A stretch of DNA of 64,000 bases from Theobroma cacao. Its lineage: Eukaryota > Streptophyta > Magnoliopsida > Malvales > Malvaceae. Positions 1-10,473 of the stretch are shown in pieces. The position numbers and the translations under genes are program-made. Location: NCBI RefSeq assembly GCF_000208745.1, contig NC_030852.1, positions 31,202,969-31,266,968 on the forward strand, read 5' to 3'. Every line of letters begins with the position of its first letter. The stretch's first letter is position 1. The notes under the pieces are model-generated. The model did no database searches, was not told where the DNA came from, and saw nothing but the letters and a program-made list of their open reading frames with translations.

Positions 1-1
1 C

Positions 2-541
2 CAAGATGGAAAACAGATCATCTCAGCTAGTGAGGATTCTAATGTCTACATCTGGAATTACACCAATCAAGAGAAGAACAGTTCAAAAGCGAAGACCATT
101 TTGTCTCGTGAGAGTTTCCTCTCCCACAATGCATCAGTTGCTATACCTTGGTGTGGCATTGAAACCATTCCTGGAACGCTTAGATCCCCGGAATTGGGCG
201 GGGATGTGCAGAGAAATGGCCTTGCAAATGTGCAGAAACATCACAATCCAAAGGTGGAGCTGGAACAAATAATGCCCCACTCTTCACCAGATTGTTTCTC
301 TCTTACACGTGTTCTGTTGGAGTCTTTGACAAGGGGGTCTGCAACTTGGCCCGAAGAGACACTCCCCAATGCGAGTCCGGCCACGATTGCATCTGACATG
401 TGCAAATTCGAGTTAAAGGTTTTGAAAAGTGCTTATCAAAGCATGTTAAGTTCTCACAAGTGGGGTCTTGTCATTGTTACTGCAAGCTGGGATGGACGCA
501 TTCGAACTTACCTCAATTATGGGTTACCTATTCGATTATAA
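2..541 (+). CDS. C-terminal part of a WD40-repeat protein (WDR44-like), 5' end outside window
   Basis: An open frame runs from the window edge to TAA at 539-541, about 179 residues with no intron. It opens with the end of a WD repeat (GKQIISASEDSNVYIWNY), passes through a low-complexity Ser/Pro/Asn linker, and ends with a second WD-like blade carrying VTASWDGRIRTYLNYGLP close to the C terminus. Plant WD-repeat proteins annotated as WD repeat-containing protein 44-like end in this way, so I assign it to that family from memory of the motif. WD40 proteins act as scaffolds; no specific partner can be read here. The 5' part of the gene lies to the left of position 1. The 3' UTR probably runs into the 700-1000 region. 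Confidence 0.8.
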   Translation, partial: QDGKQIISASEDSNVYIWNYTNQEKNSSKAKTILSRESFLSHNASVAIPWCGIETIPGTLRSPELGGDVQRNGLANVQKHHNPKVELEQIMPHSSPDCFSLTRVLLESLTRGSATWPEETLPNASPATIASDMCKFELKVLKSAYQSMLSSHKWGLVIVTASWDGRIRTYLNYGLPIRL

Positions 542-2582
542 GACCCCCCAAAGATTCAGTAAACTTAGGATGGCAGTTCCTTTGGCTGTTTGAGCCCCTT
601 AAAGACAGCTATTCTGATTGTTGCTTTCTTGCAGCAACCATAGGTTCATGTGGTCCTCCCTGCATGTGGGTTCGGATCCCACCATAGATTTTGAAGTGCA
701 TTGTAGTCCTATCAATTAATGCCAAACGGCAATGGTTTATTAATCTGGGTGAAATCCAGTCAGGTCCCAACAAGTGTTTGGGGTTTAATTTTTGTCGACC
801 TATATAGGTGTCAATTTATGTGAGTATAATTCTTTGATTTGTTCAGAGACTGTGAGCTCTAAAATATGTGCTAAATGGGCCCTTTTTCTTTGTGTATACA
901 ATCATTTTTCCGCACAGTGTTGTAGATTTTTCTAGATCTTTATAGTCAGAGACGGTTGCAACCATTGAAATTCATATTTGGCCGGCTGATGTCAACCTCT
1001 GCAATTTATTGTTGTCGCATAAAAGCTTAGTAGGATTTCTTACAATGGAAATAAGATGAGACGTGTACGTACAAAACAAGAAACACGAATGGTTATATTA
1101 TATGATTGACATTTAGAAAAATACGAGTGAAGATTACATTTCTAGTAAACGATTGGAAAATATGAGCGTTATTTTTCTGTTTGTTTCTGAGGCTTGGCCC
1201 AGAAAGGGCCTTATGATTTAGGCTGATAAGCCCATGGTTTAACAGTCTGAAATTTCACCCAATAATGGGTTGATCTTTTTTAGCTTCTACCTAACAAGAA
1301 AACTACTAAAGTACTGTTTTCTAAACCCATCAAGACTGAATGATTCTGATTTAATTAGAAAAAGATGCATATAGAATCTATAAGTAATTATGATGGGAAA
1401 GTGAATAATACTTATAAAAAGAAATCCAAAACAATTTGACTTATTTATGTTTTAAAGTGTTGTTTTAACAACCCAAATTAGAAAAACAAAAAACCCCAGA
1501 AGTTGGGGCAATAAAGATTAGGATATATGGTGCAGCATCCAATGTAGCAAAACGAGAAACTTTTAAGTCGACAGTTCCCACTGCGTGATAAATGCTTACA
1601 CTCCAAAACTTCATTGATTTAATGCTATTACCTCAAAAATTTATATGCAAAACTAAGATCTTTATTTGCCTTCACTTACATTTGCTTCTTCTAGGGAAAA
1701 TGAATCTTTATTGTTCAGCTTTCATTAGTTCAAAGAAGAACAACAATCTCATGTTTCACGTTGGAGTACTAAATTTGTTGATAATGCCATGATTTGAAGT
1801 TCATTTGATTACTTACTAGGTTCTACTCCTTAAATTTCAATTACTCAATTATGGACATCAATTATTTAGTGGGGTAGGGGATTGGTACTTTTACCCCTTA
1901 ACCTTAGTCATTAATTTCTGATCTTACCCTTTTGTTTTTCAATCATGATTCATGAAATAAATAGGATCGTAATTTTTAATTAATGGACATGTACTATTAT
2001 CCTTAGAACTATTAAAAGAAAGGTATCGTTAGTTAGAGCACAATAATTCATTAATACTTTATTATTTCTACATTAAAAATATAAATGGAACTCTACGGGT
2101 TGTTTTTAGAGTTTTTTCTTAAATGTTTTTATGTAGTTTTTGTGAAGTAAAAGTTGTAACATCGATACGAATTTTCATGCCAGTTTGAATACATGACAAT
2201 AAATTTATTTGGTGTTTATGTTATTTTGCCTTTAGTCAATATGCAAATATGTTTTTTAATATATATATATATATATATATATGAATGAAACAATTCCAGT
2301 TTTTACATTAAATTAACCCAAAGCTTCTTATTTTCTTCCCTTGGTGTGGTTAGGTTTGCTTTAATAATAAAAAAGTTTGGCGACGGTAGACCAAAAGACA
2401 ATGATGGTAATACAGAGGAATATGGAAGAAAGGACATGCTCTGTTGTGTTTACAGAGATGTTGAAATGAAAATGAATGCTTTTCAAAGAAAAAATAATAT
2501 TGAAGGAATTGACGTTTTATATGCTGCCATTGGCCATTGAACATTTGCACAAGTAAAACATATTTTTTGTTGAAATTTGACA
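542..2582. other. Intergenic: 3' UTR of WD gene, then AT-rich spacer
   Basis: No supported gene. The first few hundred bases are probably 3' UTR of the WD-repeat gene. A run of about 12 AT dinucleotides sits at 2259-2282. Short open frames here have no recognisable domain or splice context. Confidence 0.6.
2259..2282. repeat. (AT)n microsatellite
   Basis: About twelve uninterrupted AT dinucleotides in the spacer, seen directly. Confidence 0.95.
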
Positions 2583-2841
2583 GGTTGGATTCATCTCCTC
2601 TGCATTTTCCATGTAATAATGAGAAAATGAAGTAGGATCCTTTGATTTTTTTCATAATTATTGATCCAAGGAAATTAGGTAAAATTTGGTAAGGGGGAAG
2701 TGAAGCACATTGTTTTTTGTTGAAAGTTTTCGCATTGGATTCATCTCCGTTGCCTTTTCCATGTAATAATGAGAAAATGAAGTAAGATCCTTTGATCTTT
2801 CCATAATTTTTGATCCAAGGAAATTAGGTAGAGTTTGGTAT
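2583..2841. repeat. Direct repeat of about 110 bp, two copies 150 bp apart
   Basis: The segment from about 2583 to 2690 recurs at about 2733 to 2841 with around 90% identity by eye. Shared blocks include CCATGTAATAATGAGAAAAT, GATCCTTTGAT and TTGATCCAAGGAAATTAGGTA. The roughly 150-bp period suggests one local duplication followed by divergence. No coding content is seen. Confidence 0.9.
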
Positions 2842-2944
2842 GAAGAAAATGGAAATACATTTCTTATAATGTACCTAATTAAATTATACTACAGTATTTG
2901 TTTTGCAACAAATCACTGTAATATAAGATCACAATGCAATCACA

Positions 2945-3973
2945 CAGGGTCGGCCCTTGAGTCAAACCACCCAAGCAAGGGCTTTAGGCCTCCAATTTGA
3001 AGAGGCCCCAATTTTAAAGAAAATTTATAATTTTATAATAATTATAATATAATTAATTATATTAAAAATATATAAAAATTAAAAAAATATAAAAGTTAAA
3101 AATAATTAATAAAATTATTTGTTCTTTCACTTTTTTAATTATGTGCCTAATAAATCTCAATTTTCTATTACTTCTTTATTTTTAGAATGCTATTAATTCT
3201 CAACTATATTCTCTCATTTCCAATAAACTTATAACAGTCATATGTATTTAATCATCTCCAACAGTTATTTTTTTTCTCATTTATTTCTCTTATTTCTAAT
3301 CAACGCATTTAATGATTTCCAACAGCTATTTTTTTTCCTATATATAAAACCAATTATTTTTTTCAATGTATAATATCTACTTTTGAAATCTTCCTTTCTC
3401 ATTTGCTCTTTTTTCTTTTAATTTTAATTTTTCTTCAAAAAATACACAACAAGTCTGTTCTTTTATTATTTTCATAAAGCTGTGAGCCTCATTTGAAAGA
3501 ATATTACCTTAATCTTGAATGTTCTTTAAAATATAACAACTATTCTGACATTAATGGTTTCGATTTATTTTCAGAATTAAAAATTTTAAAAGAAATTATA
3601 CAGGAAGAAAACAGTCCAATTAACATACTTAATCATATAAAAAGACTCGATTCTTTTTCAAATGTATATATTACTTTTAGAATAATGTTAACAATTCCAG
3701 TAAGTGTTGCTTCAGAAGAAAGAAGTTTTTCAAAATTAAAATTAATAAAATCTTATTTAAGATTAACAATGTCTAAAGAAAGATTAAATGGATTGATTAT
3801 ATTATCAATTGAAAAAGAAATATTAGAAAAACTTGATTATAAAAGTTTAATTAAAAATTTTGCATCTCAAAAAGCCAGAAGAATAAAATTTTAATAATTT
3901 TTTTAATTTCAATTAAAAAAAGCCCCATTTGAATATTTCGCTTTAGGCCTTTGAACTTATTGGGCTGTCCTTA
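2945..3973 (+). mobile_element. Internally deleted hAT-superfamily DNA transposon with target-site duplication
   Basis: The left end starts CAGGGTCGGCCC at 2945 and the right end finishes GGGCTGTCCTTA at 3973, imperfect terminal inverted repeats typical of hAT elements. Sub-terminal GGCTTTAGGCCT and CTTTAGGCCTTTG blocks also mirror each other. The element is flanked by 8-bp duplications, CAATCACA (2937-2944) and CAATCATA (3974-3981), which match at 7 of 8 bases. It is only 1029 bp long, whereas autonomous hAT elements are usually several kilobases, so most of the transposase is missing. It cannot move on its own. Confidence 0.85.
3493..3897 (+). pseudogene. hAT transposase C-terminal dimerisation domain remnant
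   Basis: A 133-residue open frame inside the hAT element. It contains the hATC dimerisation signature: a hydrophobic IPVSVASEERSFSKLKLIK block followed by SYLRLTMSKERLNGLIILSIE. This resembles the C-terminal tail of plant hAT transposases of the TTF-type zinc-finger group. The zinc finger and the catalytic RNase H-like part are absent, so the frame is a leftover of an internal deletion and not a working transposase. The short stretch past it to the right TIR is AT-rich. Confidence 0.85.
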
Positions 3974-4397
3974 CAATCATACTATAATCAATAGATGTAA
4001 TGTGATTGTAGTAAAAAACTAATACAATCAGATTGTATTACACTCTGTACTGTTATTAAAGATATTTTTATCTTTCAACTTTATTATTTTGTTAAAAAAT
4101 TTTTATAATATTATTAATTATTATTTTTATATAATTTCGAAGATATCTTTGTATCATTCTTAGTAGTTATAGTGACTATCAATAAAATTTATATCATATT
4201 TTAAAAGAAAAAAATTAAAATAAAATATATAATATAGAAAATTATATTAATAAATAAAAATAAATTATATAAGATTATAATAAAAAATAAAAATAAAATA
4301 TATGATATTTTGAATATATTTAAAAGATGATATTATATAAAAATTAACAATAAAAAATACAAGTATATAAGATTTGCATTTTAATAAATAGAAATAA

Positions 4398-5560
4398 GAG
4401 AAAATTACAAGAAATAACCCTCCTTATAAGCCCAATTCAAAAATATCTTTTATTATAATTTTAACTATTTTTGACTAATTTTTGACATGACTTGACAACA
4501 ATGCCCTTTAAACAATTTAAAACAAATCAAAATGGTTTCGATTTTCTTTATCTCGTCATCTAAACAAAATTTTCAAAATTAAATCTCGATTTTTCTCTTT
4601 TACCAAATACTGTCAATCTCGCTACTCAACTCTTTTTTGTCGTCCTAAAGAGTAGATATGACATCAATATATGTGTTTTGGGTTCTCGGATTTATTGGTT
4701 TATTCATAGAACCTCAAAGTTGAGGGGTTGAAATTGATTAGACATATTTGTAAATTAGAACACTGTATGACTTTGGTAACTTAAATCTACCTACGAGCAG
4801 GCAAATCAATTAGTTATTAAGTATTGCATTACTGGTTTTTAGACATTATGTTATTGGTTTTTAGTTATTACGAGACTGATTTTTAAGTATTACGTGATTG
4901 ATTTTTAAGTATTGTATGACTGATTTTTAAGTAATGCCTAAGTCACACAATACTTAAAAACTAGTTACGTAATGGCTTACTAACCAGTCATGCAATGTCT
5001 ATCAACCAGTCATGCAATGCTTAAAAATTTATAATGCAATACCCAAAAACTAGTTAAGTAATATCTAAAAAATCAGTTATATAATGCCTAAAAATCAGCA
5101 AAACTATTGAATTCCATTTAATAAAATCAAGAACTTCAAACAATACATCATATTCCATTTAACAACATAATCAACGAATATACCTACTTGGCGTAGAATA
5201 CTCAAAATACTCAAAAGGTTTTTCTTCATATATAAAAAAAATTCTAAAATGGTTAAAAAATTCATATCACTCAAAAGTTGTCTTCGTATGTTAAAAACCA
5301 CTCCAAAATGCTCAAAATGTTTAAAAGTTTTTCTTTCTGGTAAGGAATACTCCAGATATGAATAGTCTGACGAGGAAAGCTCAAAGGATATGAGTTAGTT
5401 TGAGGTGTGAATCTAAACATATGGGTCAGTTTCATTAAGGGTAATTTTATTTAAAATTAACTTTTTTTGGCTAAAAATAGTTAAAATTATAGAGAATGCT
5501 ATTTTCAAAAAACACTTTATGTATGAGGGGTATTTTTAAAAAGAACCCTAAAGATAATTC
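4398..5560. mobile_element. Non-autonomous element with long terminal inverted repeats and internal minisatellite (copy A)
   Basis: The two ends are inverted copies over roughly 80-100 bp. The left arm holds CTTTTATTATAATTTTAACT at about 4446 and the right arm holds its near reverse complement around 5480-5515 (AAATAGTTAAAATTATAGAG). The interior at 4820-5100 is a degenerate tandem repeat of about 20-25-bp units: first copies carry GTATTACGTGATTGATTTTT, then the later ones appear inverted (AACCAGTCATGCAATGC), so the core is itself palindromic. There is no coding capacity. Long inverted ends with filler DNA suggest a Mutator-like MITE; the superfamily is inference because the target-site duplication is not clear. 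A related copy lies at 19050-20270. Confidence 0.65.
4820..5100. repeat. Internal minisatellite with inverted halves
   Basis: About a dozen degenerate units of 20-25 bp. Units in the first half read ATTACGTGATTGATTTTTAA-like; from about 4945 the units appear in the opposite orientation (CAGTCATGCAATGCTTAAAA-like). The array can fold on itself. It lies in the centre of the inverted-repeat element. Confidence 0.75.
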
Positions 5561-5744
5561 TAAAAATTAAAATTACATTACTAGCGAAGTACTTATAAAC
5601 TAAACGCTGCAATATTATCTTTCCTATATTTTAATTATTACTTTGTTTATTTACCAAATACTACAATATTATCTTCCTTACAATCACATTCCTTGTAATC
5701 ATATTACTTATAATCACATTGTATTGTAAAGTACCAAATACCAC

Positions 5745-6630
5745 TTATAGCTCTTCACATGGTGATTTCATTTTTTTCTTTCTTTACCTCTATTGTTGTG
5801 TACATGACATATACTATATATGGTAGTATTAAGTAAAGAAAAAAGTTAAGAGTAATGTGCTCTGATCACTTGCATACAAGAAAAAAAATTAGGTCACTCT
5901 TGATTTAGCTCCAATCTGGCAAGATTTTTAACTCTTTACCTATTTTTTTTATAATTTTTTAAAAATATATTAATTACTTAATCTTGTGCATCATAATTAT
6001 TACATTTCACTCCTTTACCTCTCATAATGAGTCGGATATAAAAAATTTAAAGCTTAACGTTATTTATACTTACTAAAAACAGATCGAGACTAATGAATAC
6101 GTACAAAAAAAGAAAAATATTTTCCATGATTTTAATGTTGTATTACACGTTTTTTATTTTATTTTGTTGATCATGATTTTATGTATGGTTCAAAACGAGA
6201 ATTGGAAAAGCAAGCACAATGACTTGTTTTCTACTTGCAATGAGTGTTCCTCGGGAGTGATCACCTTAATTTTCTAGGTCAAAGATTGTAAGCTTAATAT
6301 GCCAAAGAAATGGAACTCGTAACCTACGTGTAGTCTTTTTTTAAGGGTCGTACACCTAGCTGTCTCTCACACCCACTCGTAACTAACGTCCAATCCTTTT
6401 GGGGAAATTGAGAATTTATCTTAATACCATTTGTTGATCAATATTTATGACATGCACATGCCCATACATAATTGCTTTCCGTATATTGATTAGCTATTTT
6501 TTGGAGAAAAAGAAACATATATATTCTTGACACGAAACAACTTTTTTTTTTAAAGAGCGACATGAAACAACGTAATCATGCAACACTTTCTAAATACTTC
6601 AATTATTACCTTCACTAAACCTTAACCTTT
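5745..6630. other. Intergenic AT-rich spacer
   Basis: No gene, RNA gene or clear element recognised. The sequence is low-complexity and AT-rich. Confidence 0.6.
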
Positions 6631-6775
6631 TATGCTGACATATTCTCATTCACTTCCCTCGTTCTCAATGTGCATGCTAACTAATTGCTATGGCTATTAG
6701 GGGGTTATGCTGACATATTCTCATTCATTTCCCTCGTTCTCAATGAGCATGCTAATTGCTATGGTTATTAGGGGG
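6631..6775. repeat. Tandem duplication, period 75 bp, two copies
   Basis: Two head-to-tail copies begin at 6631 and 6706, each starting TATGCTGACATATTCTCATT and ending in a GGGGG run. They differ by a few substitutions and a 4-bp deletion (CTAACTAATTGC versus CTAATTGC), so this is a fairly recent local duplication. No function is apparent. Confidence 0.95.
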
Positions 6776-7291
6776 TCGACGATCTTATAAATTAATAGAG
6801 AATATGTATATACTTAATTTTGTTGTTCATTGATATTATGAAATAATATATATTGTTTTAGGGTTATGATTGATTGTACTGCTATTATTATTATTGTATT
6901 TTTGACAAGCAAAGATGAAGATTTTATTTTAAAAAAAAAGGGGAGGGATAAGTATATCCCCTTGCATCTTTACAAAGGGCCCGCAGCAACAGCAAATCCC
7001 GCAAAATTCTGTACGTTATTGTCAAGAGAACCACTAATCTATACGAGATCTATACAAGCTCATTACAAGTTACGAGCAGTTACCAAAATATTAGCCATCA
7101 AACGGGTCCGCCAGCATGACAGAGAAGGACATTAGCTTAGACAAGGACCCCGTGACAGAAAAGCAAAAGAGCAAGGATAAAGCTTTCATGACAAGAAATA
7201 CCTCCAGGCAGGGAAGTAACCAAGAAAAAAGAACTCAAATAGTGAGTGCAGCCTCCAATTCCTGTTCAACAACTTGAGATGACCTGCTATC

Positions 7292-8060
7292 CTAAATCCA
7301 AAGAAAGTTCTCTGGCCTGAGAATGCCTTCTTTGACTAGGGAATCTGCCTCATCATTTGCCATATGCAATATGTGTTTAATCTCCCATTCACTAATTTTA
7401 CTAGGAACATTAAGAGTTTGGATTACTAATTGTCTCAACCTCTATGGCACATCACTAGGAGAAGTGATTCATTTGACAACATTTCTATTATCAGGTTCTA
7501 TAAGCAGAGGGTGAGAGGTGCACCATCTAGAGGCGGTATAAATGAGGGCAGCTTCGCTTACTGCCATTAATTTAGTCTTGTTAGAATCACAGATGCCAAC
7601 AGATTTGGAAAAGAGAACCAGTACATCCCCGTGCTCATTTCGTAGGATACCACCAATCCCCGAGTCACCAGGGTAGCCTCTTGAGGCACCTCCCTTGTTA
7701 AATTTTAGGCTTCCCACAGGTGGTTTGGTCTATGCCATCTTTTCCTTGGCGTTCCTATTCCTCACAAGAGTAGTTCCCTCGCTTGGCAGCCTAGCAAGAT
7801 CACCAATAGAGTCATTATGATTTGGTCATTTTGCATTTACCCACCATGCAACTCTAAGTTTCATAAGCTGAAAGATTTGTTCCTCATCCCAAATTTTGTC
7901 GTTAAAGATGACATTATTTCTTGTAATTTAAATGGTCCATATGATGACATACCAAGTCATTCTCCATATCTACCCATTGCTATGCTAACAGAGTTGGCAA
8001 CTTCCAGCCAGGAGAGGAAGCAAACCAGAGGGTCTTTATGAACAACCCAGTGCACATTCC
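7292..8060 (-). pseudogene. LINE retrotransposon fossil: linker and RNase H (RVT_3) domain
   Basis: Reading the minus strand from about 8060 to TAG at 7292-7294 gives one nearly continuous frame broken by a few stops. It begins with the LINE linker (RNNVIFNDKIWDEEQIFQL, then KLRVAWWVNAKW), continues with an RNase H core (LKFNKGGASRGYPGDSGIGG, LFSKSVGICDSNKTKLMAV) and ends with the domain's tail (SEWEIKHILHMANDEADSL, VKEGILRPENF). Plant L1-type LINEs carry this module after the reverse transcriptase. The reverse transcriptase and endonuclease are not present. At least two stops replace expected Trp codons (at about 7466 and in the VPW-like position), as expected from decay of methylated cytosines. 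The element is dead. Confidence 0.85.
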
Positions 8061-8769
8061 ATAAGGCTCCCCGCTGAACTATTATTAATTATAAATTTAT
8101 TGGAATATATAAATCTAAAAGTCGTCGTTTCAACCCTAGCAATAAAATTTTTTGTGAGACTACTACTAGCTATTACTGTATTATATATATGGTCTGCAAA
8201 CTAAATGTTTCATGGTCCATGATTTTAATTAACATGAACAACCTTTTCTCTGTCTCTTTTTTGTTCATTTTTTTTTAAAAAAAAATTGTAAGTTCATTCA
8301 TACAGGGGAGTCGATAATTCCCCTACAAAGGTACATCATCTCATAATCAGTGATTTGTATATTATGCCTGGGAACAACAAGCGAGCATAATAACCAAATC
8401 ACCATCTTCCCTGTGTCCCATAGCATGCATGATTTGCATTCTACTTACTACACTTGTTTCATGGGAGAAAGTTGTAAATGGACAAAACACATGCTCGAGT
8501 ACTCTCTGCTGGACCGATTGCATCTTTGGCTAGACCATTACAATCGCGAGTCTGGCCATTCAATAAACGACAAAATTTTCAAAAAAAAAAAAAGAAATAA
8601 CCGAGCTCTAAATTTTTTTTTGAAAAATAAAGCTTTGTTCCTCCATTGCCAAAATGCCACACCAAGTTATTTGCTTGTTCGGTAGAAGAGTTTGTTGGGC
8701 ATGAAGGACTTGGCATGGTACATATCATATTTATAATAACAAAACTATCATGCTCATGACATGAAAATT
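8061..8769. other. Spacer with no recognised gene
   Basis: A 111-codon plus-strand open frame lies at 8350-8685, but it has no recognisable domain, runs through poly-A and poly-T tracts, and has no splice or promoter context. I do not call it a gene. Confidence 0.55.
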
Positions 8770-9230
8770 TAAATTAATATTTTGGTATAATATCTAAAAA
8801 GTTTTCGAATTATTTGAAAAATTTTAAACAAATACTTATTGTTTTATTACGTTTAATCAAATTTCTATATTTTTATTTTAAATCAAATAATACTTATAAT
8901 TAACTATTGATTAAGTTTTGTTAATCAAAATATCACGTGATATGTTGACATATCATAATAAATGATGACATGACAAACGATGTGATATAATAATATGACT
9001 ATATGATATTTTTTATTTTTCACTTTTCACATCAATGTCAGTTAACGAGGACATAAAATAATAAGTAATATTTTGATTAATGATAATTAATCAACCATTA
9101 GTTATAAAATTTATTTAATAAAAAATAAAAATACATAAATTTGATTAAATATAATCAAAATAATAAAAATTTATTTAAATTTTTTTAAATAATTTAAAGA
9201 ATTTTTAAAACATTGTAATTAACATTTTTA
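8770..9230. mobile_element. Fold-back (long inverted repeat) MITE, copy 1
   Basis: The two halves are inverted copies of each other over about 200 bp per arm. The left arm contains TTTTATTACGTTTAATCAAA then TTTTTATTTTAAATCAAATA; the right arm contains TAAAAATACATAAATTTGAT then TTAAATATAATCAAAATAAT. The centre (about 8935-9010) is a short loop. No coding capacity. A second diverged copy lies at 30655-31055, which supports a mobile family. Exact ends and target-site duplication are not resolved. Confidence 0.7.
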
Positions 9231-10473
9231 TACGTGACGGGGAGAAACCTTTTTCTGATTTTATCGAAACGTTGAAGTCATTGTAACTTCAAAGCGCCGA
9301 TCAATAATTGATGCTATAGATAGAGATGTTCCAAAGGTTAAATCGAAGAGTTCAATTATTCTGGCGTAGGTAAAACTCACATCAGAAATAGGATATAATC
9401 CATGATAGAAAGGGTTAAAAGTTAAAACCATGGCCACATTCTTATAGGTCAGGGTTATTTACCGGAAAGAGATTTTGTAATTCTCTTTCTCGCAAATGAC
9501 ATTACAACTAGCTAATTGGATTTGTTTTGGAAGATAATGTTTAGTTTAATTTATAAATGGGTATGAAAATGACAGCTAGCGTCATTCTTGGAAAAAAAAG
9601 GGTTTCAATTTTTTGTTCATCCAGAAATATTACAAGATTCAACAACTTAAGTTGTTTGGTTTAACCTTCTTTATATATATATATATATATGTCCTGCATG
9701 GTAGTGGAATATCTATGTTGCAATTCAAAATATTAATTATTAGGTCCCATAGCATCAGAGATAATTGGCAAATTAATATTATAAAACAAGTAAAGGTATT
9801 GAGCTCACAACTCAATGTTATATAGACATCTTTTTGATTTCATGTTAATATATAGAATAGTTCAGCACAGTCGTGGTACGGAAAGGCTTCCTTACGAAGG
9901 AAAGTTTCCCTTTCTCCGTGATCAAACGTAATGCTTCAGATCCAAAAATGTTTAAAAATTGTCTAAGTCTTAATTAGCCTACACATTGAGGTTGTCATTT
10001 GAGTTTTAAAATGTGGTTTGGGGATATAAAGGAAAATGTCTACTAAAACATTTTCCTCCACTCTTTTTGTGTGCGCAAAAATATGATACAAGGTTCGAAG
10101 AAGAATGGCAGATAAAGGAGAAGGGTTGTTGATCATGCCTCTTTGGTTTGTCTCCGCCATATATAATTTGAAAAGAAATTCGACCCCTATAGACAATTAA
10201 TTGATTGAAAATATAGCCAATCAAACATCAATAGTTAGTTCTTTCTATCAAAAAAAATATATACAAATTTTGTGCGAACTTGAATAATTCATCAGCTGAA
10301 TGCACATGAGTAATACTATTTCTGGAATGTTCTAACTTTCATAGCTTTAAATTGGGGGACAGGTTTGTAATCTCATGTGCTCTATCTAGCACCTCTCTCT
10401 CTCTGCGGGTTCACATTTTCTATTTTTGGGTGAATCTGTTTTTGCTTACCTGGAAACCTAGAAGAAAGGAAAA
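9231..10473. promoter_or_regulatory. Spacer and presumed promoter of the MYB gene
   Basis: No coding gene recognised. A (TA)n run is at about 9671-9690. A CT-rich stretch (ACCTCTCTCTCTCTGCGGG, about 10391-10409) lies 65 bp before the MYB start codon and is probably 5' UTR or core promoter. No TATA box was assigned with confidence. Confidence 0.4.

Noticed and set aside
667..683. T-arm-like GTGGGTTCGGATCCCAC resembling the 3' part of a tRNA
   Set aside because: No A-box-like D arm, anticodon stem or acceptor stem pairs with it upstream; it lies in the 3' UTR of the WD gene.
2350..2655. 101-codon minus-strand open frame
   Set aside because: Overlaps the first copy of a non-coding direct repeat, has no domain and low-complexity composition.
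7817..8041. Plus-strand open frame of 74 codons
   Set aside because: It is the antisense reading of the LINE linker region.
8350..8685. 111-codon plus-strand open frame
   Set aside because: No recognisable domain, crosses homopolymer runs, no splice or promoter support.
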